64,000 bases of DNA. Origin: DASQUK01 sp963756425 (lineage in GTDB: Bacteria > Actinomycetota > Acidimicrobiia > Acidimicrobiales > VFJN01). Every line of letters starts with the position of its first letter. Within the stretch, counting starts at the first letter, position 1. Below, in pieces: positions 43,205-52,592 of this stretch. Location: NCBI GenBank assembly GCA_963756425.1, contig CAVWNW010000012.1, forward strand, positions 248,001-312,000, given 5' to 3'. Under the pieces are notes generated by a model that had not been told where the DNA came from, made no database searches, and was given only the letters and a program-made list of their open reading frames with translations. Position numbers and translations under genes: made by a program.

Positions 43205-44206
43205 ATGCCCTACAAGGCCGAATACATCTGGGTCGACGGCACCGAGCCGACGGCCAAGCTGCGCTCGAAGACGAAGATCGTCGCCGACGGCGCCGACCTC
43301 CCCATCTGGGGCTTCGACGGTTCCAGCACCAATCAGGCACCCGGTGACCAGTCCGACTGCGTCCTCCAACCAGCGTTCGCCTGTCCCGACCCCATCCGCG
43401 GCGGCGACAACGTCCTGGTCCTGTGCGAGGTCCTCAACACCGACATGACCCCGCACGCCAGCAACACCCGCGCCGCCTGCGCCGAGGTCGCCAGCAAGTT
43501 CAAGGACCACGAGCCACTCTTCGGCATCGAGCAGGAGTACACGTTCTTCAAGGGCGGCCGCCCGTACGGCTTTCCGGCGACCGGGTTCCCCGCCCCCCAG
43601 GGCGGCTACTACTGCGGCGTAGGGGCGGACGAGGTGTACGGCCGTGACGTCGTCGAGGCCCACCTGGACGCCTGCCTGACCGCCGGCCTGCACGTCTCGG
43701 GCATCAACGCCGAGGTCATGCCGGGCCAGTGGGAGTTCCAGGTCGGCCCGGTGGCGCCGCCCCAGGTGGCCGATGAACTGTGGCTGGCACGCTGGCTGCT
43801 CTACAGGGTGGCCGAGGACTTCGGCGTGGCGGCCACGCTCGATCCCAAGCCCGTCCCCGGCGACTGGAACGGCGCCGGCGCCCACACCAACTTCTCGACC
43901 AACGCCATGCGGGAGAGCTACGACGCGGTGATGGCCGCGGTCAAGGCGCTCGAGCCCAAGGCGGCCGAGCACGTGGCCGGCTACGGGGCCGACATCCAGC
44001 GGCGGCTCACCGGCCTCCACGAGACCGCACCATGGGACGAGTTCAGCTTCGGCGTGTCCGACCGGGGCGCGTCGGTCCGCATCCCGTGGCAGGTCGAGGT
44101 GGACAAGAAGGGCTACATCGAGGATCGCCGGCCCAACGCCAACTGCGATCCGTATGTCGTGACCCGTCTCATCGTGGACACCTGCTGCTCGGCGTTGGCG
44201 AGGTGA
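43205..44206 (+). CDS. glnII: Type II glutamine synthetase (GSII)
   Basis: A 333-aa eukaryotic-like glutamine synthetase. It has KAEYIWVDGTEPTAKLRSKT at the N-terminus, PIWGFDGSSTNQAPGDQSDC, GIEQEYTFF (metal Glu pair), GQWEFQVGP, GAGAHTNFSTNAMR, FSFGVSDRGASVRIPWQVEV and EDRRPNANCDPYVV, all typical of GlnII. GSII enzymes are not adenylylated by GlnE. Complete, normal length. An ACCGGAGGACA ribosome site precedes the ATG. Faces the GSI/regulator operon across a 176-bp divergent promoter. Confidence 0.96.
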   Translation: MPYKAEYIWVDGTEPTAKLRSKTKIVADGADLPIWGFDGSSTNQAPGDQSDCVLQPAFACPDPIRGGDNVLVLCEVLNTDMTPHASNTRAACAEVASKFKDHEPLFGIEQEYTFFKGGRPYGFPATGFPAPQGGYYCGVGADEVYGRDVVEAHLDACLTAGLHVSGINAEVMPGQWEFQVGPVAPPQVADELWLARWLLYRVAEDFGVAATLDPKPVPGDWNGAGAHTNFSTNAMRESYDAVMAAVKALEPKAAEHVAGYGADIQRRLTGLHETAPWDEFSFGVSDRGASVRIPWQVEVDKKGYIEDRRPNANCDPYVVTRLIVDTCCSALAR

Positions 44207-44306
44207 CTCGAGCCCCTACTCAAGCGTCCGCTGGGCTCCCAGGCCCATGTAGCGTGCGGGCGGATCTGGGGCAGCGAGCCCGCTGACCACGCTGAAGGGA
44301 GCGATC

Positions 44307-45731
44307 GTGGAAGAGCGAACGCCTGACGACGTGCTGCAACTGATCGGCGACGAGGGCATCGAGATCGTCGACCTCCGATTCTGCGACCTACCGGGGCTGA
44401 TGCAGCACTTCTCCATGCCGGCCGGCCAGCTGACGGCCGAGGTGTTCGACGAGGGCGTCGGCTTCGACGGGTCCTCGATCCGGGGGTTCCAGGAGATCCA
44501 GGAGTCGGACATGCTCCTGGTCCCCGACCCCTCTACCGCGGTCATCGACCCCTTCACGCAGCACAAGACGCTGAACCTCAACTGCTTCGTCAACGACCCG
44601 GTCACGGGCGAGTCCTACAGCCGCGACCCCCGCTACGTGGCCCGCAAGGCCGAGGAGTACCTCACGTCCACTGGCCTCGCCGACACCTGCTACATGGGGC
44701 CCGAGGCCGAGTTCTTCGTGTTCGACGACGTCCGCTTCGACCAGAACGAGCACGAGGGCTACTACTCGATCGAGTCGGTCGAGGCGGCGTGGAACACCGG
44801 GCGCGAGGAGAACCCCAACCTGGGGTACAAGCCGCGCTACAAGGAGGGCTACTTCCCGGTCCCCCCGATGGACCACTTCCAGGACCTGCGCTCCGAGATG
44901 ATCCTCGTTCTCGAGCGGCTGGGCGTCGAGATCGAGATCCACCACCACGAGGTCGGCACCGCTGGCCAGGCCGAGATCGACATGCGCTTCGACAGCCTGC
45001 TGCGCATGGCCGACAAGCTCATGCTCTACAAGTACGTGGTGAAGAACGTGGCGCGGCAGGCGGGCAAGACGGCCACGTTCATGCCCAAGCCGGTGTTCCA
45101 GGACAACGGTTCGGGGATGCACACCCACCAGTCGCTGTGGAAGGGCGGCGAGCCGCTGTTCTACAGCGAGGCGGGCTACGCCGGGCTCAGCGACATGGGC
45201 CGCTGGTACATCGGCGGGCTGCTGACCCACGCGCCGGCGATCCTCGCCTTCTCCAACCCCACCACCAACAGCTACAAGCGGCTGGTTCCCGGCTACGAGG
45301 CACCCGTCAACCTGGTGTACAGCCAGCGCAATCGTTCGGCGGCCGTGCGCATCCCGCTGTACAGCCAGAGCCCCAAAGCCAAGCGGCTCGAGTTCCGCTG
45401 CCCCGACCCCTCGTGCAATCCCTACCTGGCGTTCTCGGCGATGCTCATGGCGGGTCTCGACGGCGTCCAGAACCGCATCGAGCCCCCAGACCCGATGGAC
45501 AAGGACCTCTACGACTTGCCGCCCGAGGAGCTGTCGAAGGTGCCGCAGGTGCCCGGGTCGCTCGACGCCGTGCTGTCGGCCCTGGAGGAGGACCAGGCGT
45601 TCCTCAAGGCCGGCGGCGTGTTCACCGACGATCTGATCGAGACGTGGGTGACGTACAAGCGGGAGAACGAGGTCGACGCCCTGCGGCTGCGCCCGCACCC
45701 GTGGGAGTTCGCCCTCTATTACGACCTGTAG
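44307..45731 (+). CDS. glnA: Type I glutamine synthetase (GSI-beta, adenylylatable)
   Basis: A 474-aa GSI of the length and order of actinobacterial GlnA1: VGFDGSSIRGFQEIQESDML, YMGPEAEFFVFDDV, IHHHEVGTAGQAEIDMRF, FMPKPVFQDNGSGMHTHQSL, TTNSYKRLVPGYEAPVNLVY, SQRNRSAAVRIPLYSQSPKA and EFRCPDPSCNPYLAFSAML. The adenylylation loop MDKDLYDLPPEELSKV holds the target Tyr for GlnE, which is encoded at 52.6 kb. The start codon is GTG at 44307 after GAAGGGAG. It follows glnII by 100 bp and is probably the main housekeeping enzyme. Confidence 0.96.
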   Translation: MEERTPDDVLQLIGDEGIEIVDLRFCDLPGLMQHFSMPAGQLTAEVFDEGVGFDGSSIRGFQEIQESDMLLVPDPSTAVIDPFTQHKTLNLNCFVNDPVTGESYSRDPRYVARKAEEYLTSTGLADTCYMGPEAEFFVFDDVRFDQNEHEGYYSIESVEAAWNTGREENPNLGYKPRYKEGYFPVPPMDHFQDLRSEMILVLERLGVEIEIHHHEVGTAGQAEIDMRFDSLLRMADKLMLYKYVVKNVARQAGKTATFMPKPVFQDNGSGMHTHQSLWKGGEPLFYSEAGYAGLSDMGRWYIGGLLTHAPAILAFSNPTTNSYKRLVPGYEAPVNLVYSQRNRSAAVRIPLYSQSPKAKRLEFRCPDPSCNPYLAFSAMLMAGLDGVQNRIEPPDPMDKDLYDLPPEELSKVPQVPGSLDAVLSALEEDQAFLKAGGVFTDDLIETWVTYKRENEVDALRLRPHPWEFALYYDL

Positions 45732-45801
45732 ACGCCGCGCCAAAGGCCGGGCGTCGACGGCCCCGCCTTGGCGGTGCCCGTCGCCTAGTACCGTCGCCTC
45801 G

Positions 45802-46674
45802 ATGCGAGGCGCGGCTTCGATTGCCGTCGCGGCGCTGTTCGCCGTCGCCGTCGGCTGTTCCGGGGATGACGACGCCGGCACCGGCAGCGGGGCCGACACC
45901 GACGCGGCTGCCGGCGAGGACGCGGGCGGGAGCGGCCCCGGGGCACCCCTGACCGCGACGCTGCAGCGGTCGACCTTGTTCGAGACGCACCGGTCCCTGC
46001 GCCTGACCGTGACCAACGGCGGCGACCAGGACCTCGAGATCGCCGCGGTCCAGCTCGACTCGCCACAGTTCGAGCTCGCCCCGCCCCAGGTCCGCGACGT
46101 CCCGGTGGCGGCCAGCGATCGCGTGGCCATCCCCCTGCCGTTCGGCACGCCGCAGTGCGGCGACGTCGCAGATGAGCAAGCGGAGGTGATCGCACGGATC
46201 GCCGGCGAAGACGTCCGGATGGCGATCGAGCAGAGACCCGATGGCCTTCTGTCGGAGCTGCGCGACATCGAATGCGCGGCCAGCGCTGTCCTGGCCAGCG
46301 TCGATCTGCGCCTCGGCGACACCTGGACCCGCACCGAGCCGCGGACCATCGAAGGGGAGATCGAGCTGGCTCAACGGAGCTCCGGAGCTACGGCGGTGCT
46401 CGAGGAGGTCCGTGGGAACGTGATCTTCACGGTCAGCGGCGCCGACGCCGCGAGCGCGGCAGTCGAGGTCAGCGACGAGACGCCCTCCGCGTCCGGCCCC
46501 ATGGCGATCACCGCCTCCCGCTGCGATCCGCACGCCCTCATCGAGTACAAGCGCACGTTCATCCTGAGCGCGTACGTTGCGCTCAACGGCGGCGAGCGCA
46601 CCCGGGTGGACATCACGGCCCAAGGCGGCGCCCGACGCGCGCTCGAGGAGCTGCTGAGGTCCTGCATGGGCTGA
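45802..46674 (+). CDS. Predicted lipoprotein of unknown function
   Basis: A 290-aa exported protein with a short signal peptide (MRGAASIAVAALFAVAVGCS; lipobox VAVGC, Cys at 19), an Asp/Gly/Ala-rich linker to about 48, then a mostly beta domain. The segment HRSLRLTVTNGGDQDLEIAA resembles an immunoglobulin-like or DUF4352-type fold. Cys residues in TPQCGD, DIECAA, ASRCDP and RSCMG could form disulfides. No family is recognised. It converges with lhr; the short gap has palindromic sequence (CTGAAC-GCCGGAAC-GTTCAG) that may terminate both genes. Confidence 0.75.
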   Translation: MRGAASIAVAALFAVAVGCSGDDDAGTGSGADTDAAAGEDAGGSGPGAPLTATLQRSTLFETHRSLRLTVTNGGDQDLEIAAVQLDSPQFELAPPQVRDVPVAASDRVAIPLPFGTPQCGDVADEQAEVIARIAGEDVRMAIEQRPDGLLSELRDIECAASAVLASVDLRLGDTWTRTEPRTIEGEIELAQRSSGATAVLEEVRGNVIFTVSGADAASAAVEVSDETPSASGPMAITASRCDPHALIEYKRTFILSAYVALNGGERTRVDITAQGGARRALEELLRSCMG

Positions 46675-46747
46675 GCGGTGGTCCGTCCTCCGCCGCCGGC
46701 CGGCGTCCCATATGGCCGGCAGCCGTCACATCTGAACGCCGGAACGT

Positions 46748-49700
46748 TCAGGCGGTGCCGGTGCGGACCGCGTCGCTGGCGGCGGCGAGGGCCTCCGGCA
46801 CGCCGTCGACATAGGTGACCCGGTTGGTGCGAACCGCAGCCACGGTGTCGCCGGGCACGATGAGGCCGACGAGGTTGAGCGGGTCGGTGGCGTTCACGGT
46901 GACGCGCTCGCCAGTCGTCGGAAGTTTGCGCACATGCGTCAGCTGCTCCGCGGCCGCAGGCAGCGCGTACTGCTCGCCCGAGAACCCGCTCACGAAGCGC
47001 CCGCCCCGCACCAGGCCACGATCCTCCAACCGCCGCAGGGCCCACTGCAGGTCGCGCCACGGCAGCCGCAGGGAGTCGCGCAGCGCCAGGTCTCGGAACA
47101 CAACGCCCCAGCGGTTGAGGAGCTGCTCGGCCACCGTCTCCGCCAGCTCCTCCCGGTCGAGGCGGACGAGGTCACCGGCTTCCACGGCACCGTCGTCCGC
47201 CTCCACACCCGGCACCAGCGACCACCGCCCCGCCGACGCAGCCGTCGCCCGTTCGAACCGGCCCACCCGGGAGAAGCGCTGCGGCCGCGGGCGGTAGCCC
47301 GGACCGGCCCCCGGCCGCTGGCGACCGGGCTGTGGACGACCGGTCGGCGAGCGGCCGGCCACCCGGGCGCGGATGGCGCCGAAGCCGTCGGACATGATGA
47401 GGCCGCGGGCGACGCCATCCCAGAGCCCCCGCTCGATGTCCTCGGGCAGGCGCCGGGTCGCCGCCGCGAGGTCGCCCGCGAAGCAGGCACCCCGCTCCCG
47501 CAGCATCTCGATGATCTCGGCCGTGGCGCCCGCCGTCGGCTCGAGCGGCTGGGAGCCGGACCGGGCCGCGGCCAGCAGCCAGCTGAGGTCGTCGCGGAGC
47601 ACCACGGCGATGGGGGTGGCCTTGGACGGCGCCGTCGCCGGCGCATCCGGATCGTCGCGGCCCCGCGGCGTCAGCCGGAGCCACGCCACCTCGCCGTCGT
47701 GGCACAGGTGATCGAGCCAGGCGGACTCGTAGCGTCGCATCCGCCGCGCCAGCAGCTCGGGTTCCCATGTCACCGCAGCGCTCTCGAACCCCTGGAGCTG
47801 TTCGAGGACGGAAACCAGCCCCGCCTCGCCCGCCACCTGCGTGTCGGGGGCGACGTGCTGCCAGCGGAGCAGGAACCGCATGAAGTCCCGCGCCGTCGCC
47901 GGCTGGACCGTCTGCCGCCGGGATCGGCGCGAGTACGAGTGCATGCGGGCCAGCAGCCGCCGGGCCACCCACTCGGTGCCGGCCGCATCCGGCGTGTAGC
48001 GACCCTGGAGGGCGAAGCCGTCGCGCTCCAGGACCGCGAGCCCCTGCGCGACCCACACCGGGCGCAGCGACGTCGTCTCGGCCAGCGCCTCGACCGTGGT
48101 TATGCCGGCGATCTCGAGGTGGCCCCGCACGGCCTGGGCCACGGCATCGTCGTCGCCCCGGAGCGCGCGTTCGGCGTCGCCGCGAGCTTCGACCGTGCAC
48201 CACAACTCGGCCCCGTCGCTGGCGATCGTGTGCCCGCGGCCCCGGGCGGTGAGCTCGGACCACTGCGGCCGCCAGTCATCCCGCGCCCGGACTGCCACCA
48301 GGGACGACACCAGGTCGTGGAGGTCGTCGGCGGTCGTCGGCTCCGGCACGATCTCGGCATGCACCTGCCCGATCGCCTCGGGGTCGAGCGCGCCGATCGA
48401 GTCCAGGTCGACCGCCAGGCCCCGCCGCAGGTGAACGGCGTTGGTGCGCCGGTTCTGGAACTCCTCGTCGTCGAGGAACGCATAGGGCCGGGCGGTGATG
48501 ATCTCGTGCGCGAGCACCGACGGCTCCGTGGTGTCGGCGCAGTGGACCCGTACCTCACCCGATTCGATGCGTTCGAGCAGGGCCTGGAGCCCGTCGACGT
48601 CGAGCGCCTCGTGGAGCGTGTCGTCGATCGTCTGGCGCACGAGCACGTGGTCGGGGATCTCGATCGGGCCGACGGCGTTGTCCTGGCAGGCGGCCGCCCC
48701 CGGGAAGACAGCGGCCATCAGGTCGTCGGATTCCATGCGCTGGATCGGCGGTGGGTTGCGCTTGCCGTTGCGAAACCGCAGGACCATCAGCGACCGATTG
48801 AGGTTCCAGCGCCAGCGGGACTGGAACATGGGGGCATCGAGGATGGCGTGCTCCAACGTGTCCCGCACCGTGCGGCTAGGGACGTAGCGGGGCACCTCGT
48901 CGAGCGGGAAGCTGTGGTGCGGCCCGAGCGACAACACGATCGCGTCGTCGGTGGCGGCAGCCTGGAGCTCGAAGTTGAACGTGCGGCAGAACTTCTTGCG
49001 CAGCGCGAGCCCCAGCGCCCGATTGATGCGCCCGCCGTAGGGCGAGTGGACCACCAGCTGCATGCCGCCGGTGTCGTCGAAGAAGCGCTCGAACACCAGG
49101 CACTCCTGGCTCGGCATGGCGCCGAGGACCGCCCGGCCCACGGCCAGGTAGTCGACGATCATCGTGGCGGCGTCGGAGCCGACGCCGGCGACATCGGCCA
49201 GCCACTGGCGTGCCCCGTCGGGATCGCCGTTGGCCAGGTACTCGTCGACCCGGATGCGCAGCTCGGACACCTCGTGCGACAGCTCGACGGTGCGGGCGGG
49301 TGCTTCACCCAGCCAGAACGGGATGGTGGGTGGCGTGTCGCCCGCGTCGCGCACGCGGACGACACCGGGCTCGACCCGCCGGATCTGCCACGAGTGCGTG
49401 CCGAGCAGGAAGATGTCGCCGGCCATCGACTCGACCGCCCAGTCCTCGTTGACCGTGCCGATGAACGTGTCGTCGGGCTCGGCCACCACCCGGTAGTCGC
49501 CGGTCTCGGGGATGGCACCGCCCGAGGTGGCGGCGGCCAGTCGAGCGTTGCGTCGGCCACGGAGCTCGCCGTTGACCGTGTCGTGGTAGAGGTAGGTGCC
49601 GCGCCGCCCACGGCCGGTCTCGATGCCAGCGGCCACCAGGTCGACCACCTCGTCGAACTGCGCCCGTGTCAGCCCGTTGTACGGAGCCGCCCGGCGCACC

Positions 49701-51052
49701 AGTTCGTATAGGTCGTCGGAGCGCCACTCCTGCGCCGCCACCTCGGCCACGATCTGCTGAGCCGCGATGTCGAGTGGCAGACGCGCCGGTCGGATCGCGT
49801 CGAGGCGGCCGGCGCGCACCGCCGCCATCAGGGCACTGCACTCGACCAGCTCGTCGCGGGTCAGGGGGAACAGCCGGCCCTTGGGAGTGCCGCCCCGGCT
49901 GTGGTTGGAGCGGCCGACCCGCTGCAAGAAGGTGGCGATGCTGCGCGGCGAGCCGATCTGGCAGACGAGCTCGACCGGCCCGATGTCGATGCCGAGCTCG
50001 AGCGACGCCGTGGCCACCAGGACCTTGAGGTCGCCAGCCCGGAGCCGGCTCTCCACGCGGTAGCGCCGCTCCTTGGAGAGGCTGCCGTGGTGGGCCGCCA
50101 CCACATCGTCGCCCATGCGCTCGCCGAGCTGATGGGCGAGCCGCTCGGCGAGCCGGCGGGTGTTCACGAACACCAACGTGGTGCGATGGTCGCCGACCAG
50201 CGTCGCGATCCGATCGAGCACGTCGCCCATCTGCTCGGCCGAGGCCACCGCCTCGAGCTCGCCCTCGGGAAGCTCCAGCGCCAGGTCGAGGTTGCGCAGG
50301 TGCCCGACGTCGACCACCGCCGGCAGGGCCCGATCGCCGACCAGCAGGCGGCCGACCGTCTCGATGGGACGCTGGGTCGCCGACAACCCGATGCGCATCG
50401 GCCGCCGGTCGCAGAGCGCCTCGAGGCGCTCGAGCGTGAGTGCGAGGTGCGCGCCCCGCTTGTCGCGGGCCACGGCATGGATCTCGTCGACGATCACCGT
50501 CTCGACCGTGCGCAGCGCCTCGCGACCCCGTGCGCTCGTGACCAGGAGGTAGAGGGACTCCGGCGTTGTGACGACGAAGCTGGGCGGCCGGCGCACCATC
50601 AGGCTGCGCTGCGAGCTGGTGGTGTCGCCGGTGCGCACGGCTACCCGGATGTCGGGCGCGTCGAGGCCCAGCTCGGCGGCGACGGCCGCGATCTCGTCGA
50701 GCGGGCGATCGAGGTTCTCGGCGATGTCGACCGCCAGTGCCTTGAGCGGCGACACGTAGACGACCTTGGCGATGTCGCTGACCGACTCCCCGGCCTCGTG
50801 GGCCCGGTACAGCGCGTTGATGGCCACCAGGAAGCCGGCCAGCGTCTTGCCCGAGCCCGTGGGGGCGGCGATCAGGGTGTCGACACCGGACGCGATGAGC
50901 GGCCACCCCTCCGCCTGGGGCTCGGAGGGGCCCTCGGGGAAGCGGCGCTCGAACCAGGTGCGAACGGCCGGATGGAAGTCGGCCAGCCCGCGCGGTGCCG
51001 ACCCCGCGTCGGTGGGGTCGGACGGCCCGGGCGCCGTCACGGTGCCGGTCAT
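46748..51052 (-). CDS. lhr: ATP-dependent helicase Lhr
   Basis: A 1434-aa superfamily-2 DNA helicase (large helicase-related protein) with 3'-5' activity in mycobacterial homologues. RecA1 has APTGSGKTLAGFLVAINALY (Walker A), VVYVSPLKALAVDIAENLDR, VVTTPESLYLLV, TVIVDEIHAVARDKRGAHLA (DEIH) and GLSATQRPIETVGRLL. RecA2 has TLVFVNTRRLAERLAHQLGE, VAAHHGSLSKERR, VATASLELGIDIGPVELVCQ and QRVGRSNHSRGG. A winged helix, a beta-barrel and the long C-terminal domain typical of full-length Lhr follow. The ATG at 51052 is used; a GTG four codons upstream is possible. Role: DNA repair, probably alkylation or cross-link damage. It stands alone. Confidence 0.95.
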   Translation of the reverse strand: MTGTVTAPGPSDPTDAGSAPRGLADFHPAVRTWFERRFPEGPSEPQAEGWPLIASGVDTLIAAPTGSGKTLAGFLVAINALYRAHEAGESVSDIAKVVYVSPLKALAVDIAENLDRPLDEIAAVAAELGLDAPDIRVAVRTGDTTSSQRSLMVRRPPSFVVTTPESLYLLVTSARGREALRTVETVIVDEIHAVARDKRGAHLALTLERLEALCDRRPMRIGLSATQRPIETVGRLLVGDRALPAVVDVGHLRNLDLALELPEGELEAVASAEQMGDVLDRIATLVGDHRTTLVFVNTRRLAERLAHQLGERMGDDVVAAHHGSLSKERRYRVESRLRAGDLKVLVATASLELGIDIGPVELVCQIGSPRSIATFLQRVGRSNHSRGGTPKGRLFPLTRDELVECSALMAAVRAGRLDAIRPARLPLDIAAQQIVAEVAAQEWRSDDLYELVRRAAPYNGLTRAQFDEVVDLVAAGIETGRGRRGTYLYHDTVNGELRGRRNARLAAATSGGAIPETGDYRVVAEPDDTFIGTVNEDWAVESMAGDIFLLGTHSWQIRRVEPGVVRVRDAGDTPPTIPFWLGEAPARTVELSHEVSELRIRVDEYLANGDPDGARQWLADVAGVGSDAATMIVDYLAVGRAVLGAMPSQECLVFERFFDDTGGMQLVVHSPYGGRINRALGLALRKKFCRTFNFELQAAATDDAIVLSLGPHHSFPLDEVPRYVPSRTVRDTLEHAILDAPMFQSRWRWNLNRSLMVLRFRNGKRNPPPIQRMESDDLMAAVFPGAAACQDNAVGPIEIPDHVLVRQTIDDTLHEALDVDGLQALLERIESGEVRVHCADTTEPSVLAHEIITARPYAFLDDEEFQNRRTNAVHLRRGLAVDLDSIGALDPEAIGQVHAEIVPEPTTADDLHDLVSSLVAVRARDDWRPQWSELTARGRGHTIASDGAELWCTVEARGDAERALRGDDDAVAQAVRGHLEIAGITTVEALAETTSLRPVWVAQGLAVLERDGFALQGRYTPDAAGTEWVARRLLARMHSYSRRSRRQTVQPATARDFMRFLLRWQHVAPDTQVAGEAGLVSVLEQLQGFESAAVTWEPELLARRMRRYESAWLDHLCHDGEVAWLRLTPRGRDDPDAPATAPSKATPIAVVLRDDLSWLLAAARSGSQPLEPTAGATAEIIEMLRERGACFAGDLAAATRRLPEDIERGLWDGVARGLIMSDGFGAIRARVAGRSPTGRPQPGRQRPGAGPGYRPRPQRFSRVGRFERATAASAGRWSLVPGVEADDGAVEAGDLVRLDREELAETVAEQLLNRWGVVFRDLALRDSLRLPWRDLQWALRRLEDRGLVRGGRFVSGFSGEQYALPAAAEQLTHVRKLPTTGERVTVNATDPLNLVGLIVPGDTVAAVRTNRVTYVDGVPEALAAASDAVRTGTA

Positions 51053-51131
51053 CTCCAATACCACGCCTCCGATTCTGGCGCGGGCCTATGACAGTTAACG
51101 ACGGCGCTCGTAGATTCCCAGGTCAGGGGCG

Positions 51132-51431
51132 TCAGGGCAGGGTGCGATCCTCGACCACGTCGAGGTTGTAGAAGTTCGGCGGGCCGTCGCTGAGCGCCAT
51201 CATCCGCTGGGCGAACTCCTGGGTGATCGGCAGGTTGGAGTTCTCCATCGCCGACTCGTAGGTGTCGAAGAACACGACCTGGACGTAGCGTCCCGAGTCG
51301 TCGCGGTCGGCACCGGTGATCACGCGGCGTGCCGTCGAGTCGGAGCCGGCGGCGGTCGCCCATTCGTCCTCGAGCTTGCGCATCTCGTCGAACTTCGACG
51401 TGCGGAAGTCGATGATCTGTACGAAGGCCAT
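51132..51431 (-). CDS. Small conserved protein, possible dimeric alpha/beta-barrel
   Basis: A 99-aa soluble protein (MAFVQIIDFRTSKFDEMRKL, RVITGADRDDSGRYVQVVFF, NSNLPITQEFAQRMMAL). The beta-alpha-beta pattern and length fit a ferredoxin-like dimeric barrel (ABM-like) fold, but no catalytic residues are evident. GAAGGAGGCAAGG stands right before the ATG. It lies alone between lhr and an esterase. Function unknown. Confidence 0.7.
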   Translation of the reverse strand: MAFVQIIDFRTSKFDEMRKLEDEWATAAGSDSTARRVITGADRDDSGRYVQVVFFDTYESAMENSNLPITQEFAQRMMALSDGPPNFYNLDVVEDRTLP

Positions 51432-51604
51432 GTCCTTGCCTCCTTCGTTGGGGGATGGCAGGAGGCTACGCCCGCGCTGGCGTTGGAGGTTGGCGGGGCC
51501 GCGGCACCGGCACCCCGCGGCGCTTCCTGGCGCAGGACTGGCTGCCCAGCAACCAGAACGGCGCCAGGAACGATCTCGCCACGGCCCCAGCGGACTGATC
51601 GCGC

Positions 51605-52541
51605 CTAGCGCAGCGCCGCCCGCAGCGCCTCGGCGGCCTCGTCGATGGCGGCCTTGCCTTCGGGGACCAGGTCGCCCATCGAGAAGAACCCGTGGATAAC
51701 GCAGTCGTAGCGGCTGACCGTTGCGTCAACGCCCGCAGCCGCGAGCTTGGCGGCGTACGCCTCCCCCTCGTCGCGCAGGGGGTCGTACTCGGCGGTGATC
51801 ACCAGCGCCGGCGCCACGCCGCGTACGGCCTCGTCGGCGGCGTGCAGTGGCGACATCCGCGGATCACTCCAGTCCCCGCCGGCGCAATAGTGGTCACGGA
51901 ACCAGATCATGTCGGCCTTGGTGAGGAAGTAGCCGTCAGCGTTCTCGTCGATCGAGGGATGCGAGAGGTGCATCTCGGTCACCGGGTACACGAGCAGCTG
52001 GAACCGCAACGGGGGACCGTCGTCGCACAGCAGCTGGGCCACCACGGCCGCCAGGTTGCCCCCGGCCGAATCGCCGCCGACGGCCATGCGGGTCGGATCG
52101 ATCCCCAGCTCGGCCGCCGTCGACGGCTCCGCCACCCAGCGCACGGCCGCCATGCAGTCGTCGATCGCCGCCGGGAACGGGTGCTCGGGCGCCAGCCGAT
52201 AGTCGACGGACACGATCGTCACGCCGCTGGCGGCCGCCAGAGCGCGGACGGTGCCGTCATGGGTCTCGAGGTCGCCGATGACCCAGCCGCCGCCGTGGAA
52301 GTACACGAGCACCGGCCGCGGCCCGGGTTCGGCCATGGGCACGTACACCCGCACCGGCACGTCACAGGCCGGCCCACGGCAAGACCGGTCGGTCACCGAC
52401 GCCATCTCGGCGCGGCTGCCTAGCGCGCTCGAACTGGCCGTAGGCCTCCCGCACCTCCTGGGGCGTCTGCTCCTCGATAGCGGGGCTGCCCAGTGCAGCC
52501 AGCGCATCGAGGACCGTCTTCACCTCCGGCGTGACAGCCAT
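51605..52541 (-). CDS. HSL-family alpha/beta-hydrolase (esterase), with a frameshift near the N-terminus
   Basis: An esterase of about 311 residues once repaired. The hydrolase core has VLVYFHGGGWVIGDLETHDG (oxyanion HGGGW), SVDYRLAPEHPFPAAIDDC, VGGDSAGGNLAAV (nucleophile Ser), EYDPLRDEGEAYA (Asp) and VIHGFFSM (His). The conserved N-terminal helix MAVTPEVKTVLDALAALGSP, then EQTPQEVREAYGQFER, is in a different frame from 52541; it joins ALGSRAEMASVTDRSC if one extra base near 52424-52430 is removed. Without repair, the first start in the core frame would give a protein lacking its cap helix. Substrate unknown. Confidence 0.82.
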
Positions 52542-52592
52542 CTCCCTCACTCCCCCTCTGTCGCTCGACGGCCAACGACCGCCAAGATCTTC

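Noticed and set aside
44388..46349. 653-codon minus-strand frame over glnA and the lipoprotein gene
   Set aside because: Spans two convincing plus-strand genes and the gap between them; composition typical of an antisense frame.
46934..49711. 925-codon plus-strand open frame inside lhr
   Set aside because: Mirror frame of the helicase gene, with no domain pattern; lhr has all helicase motifs.
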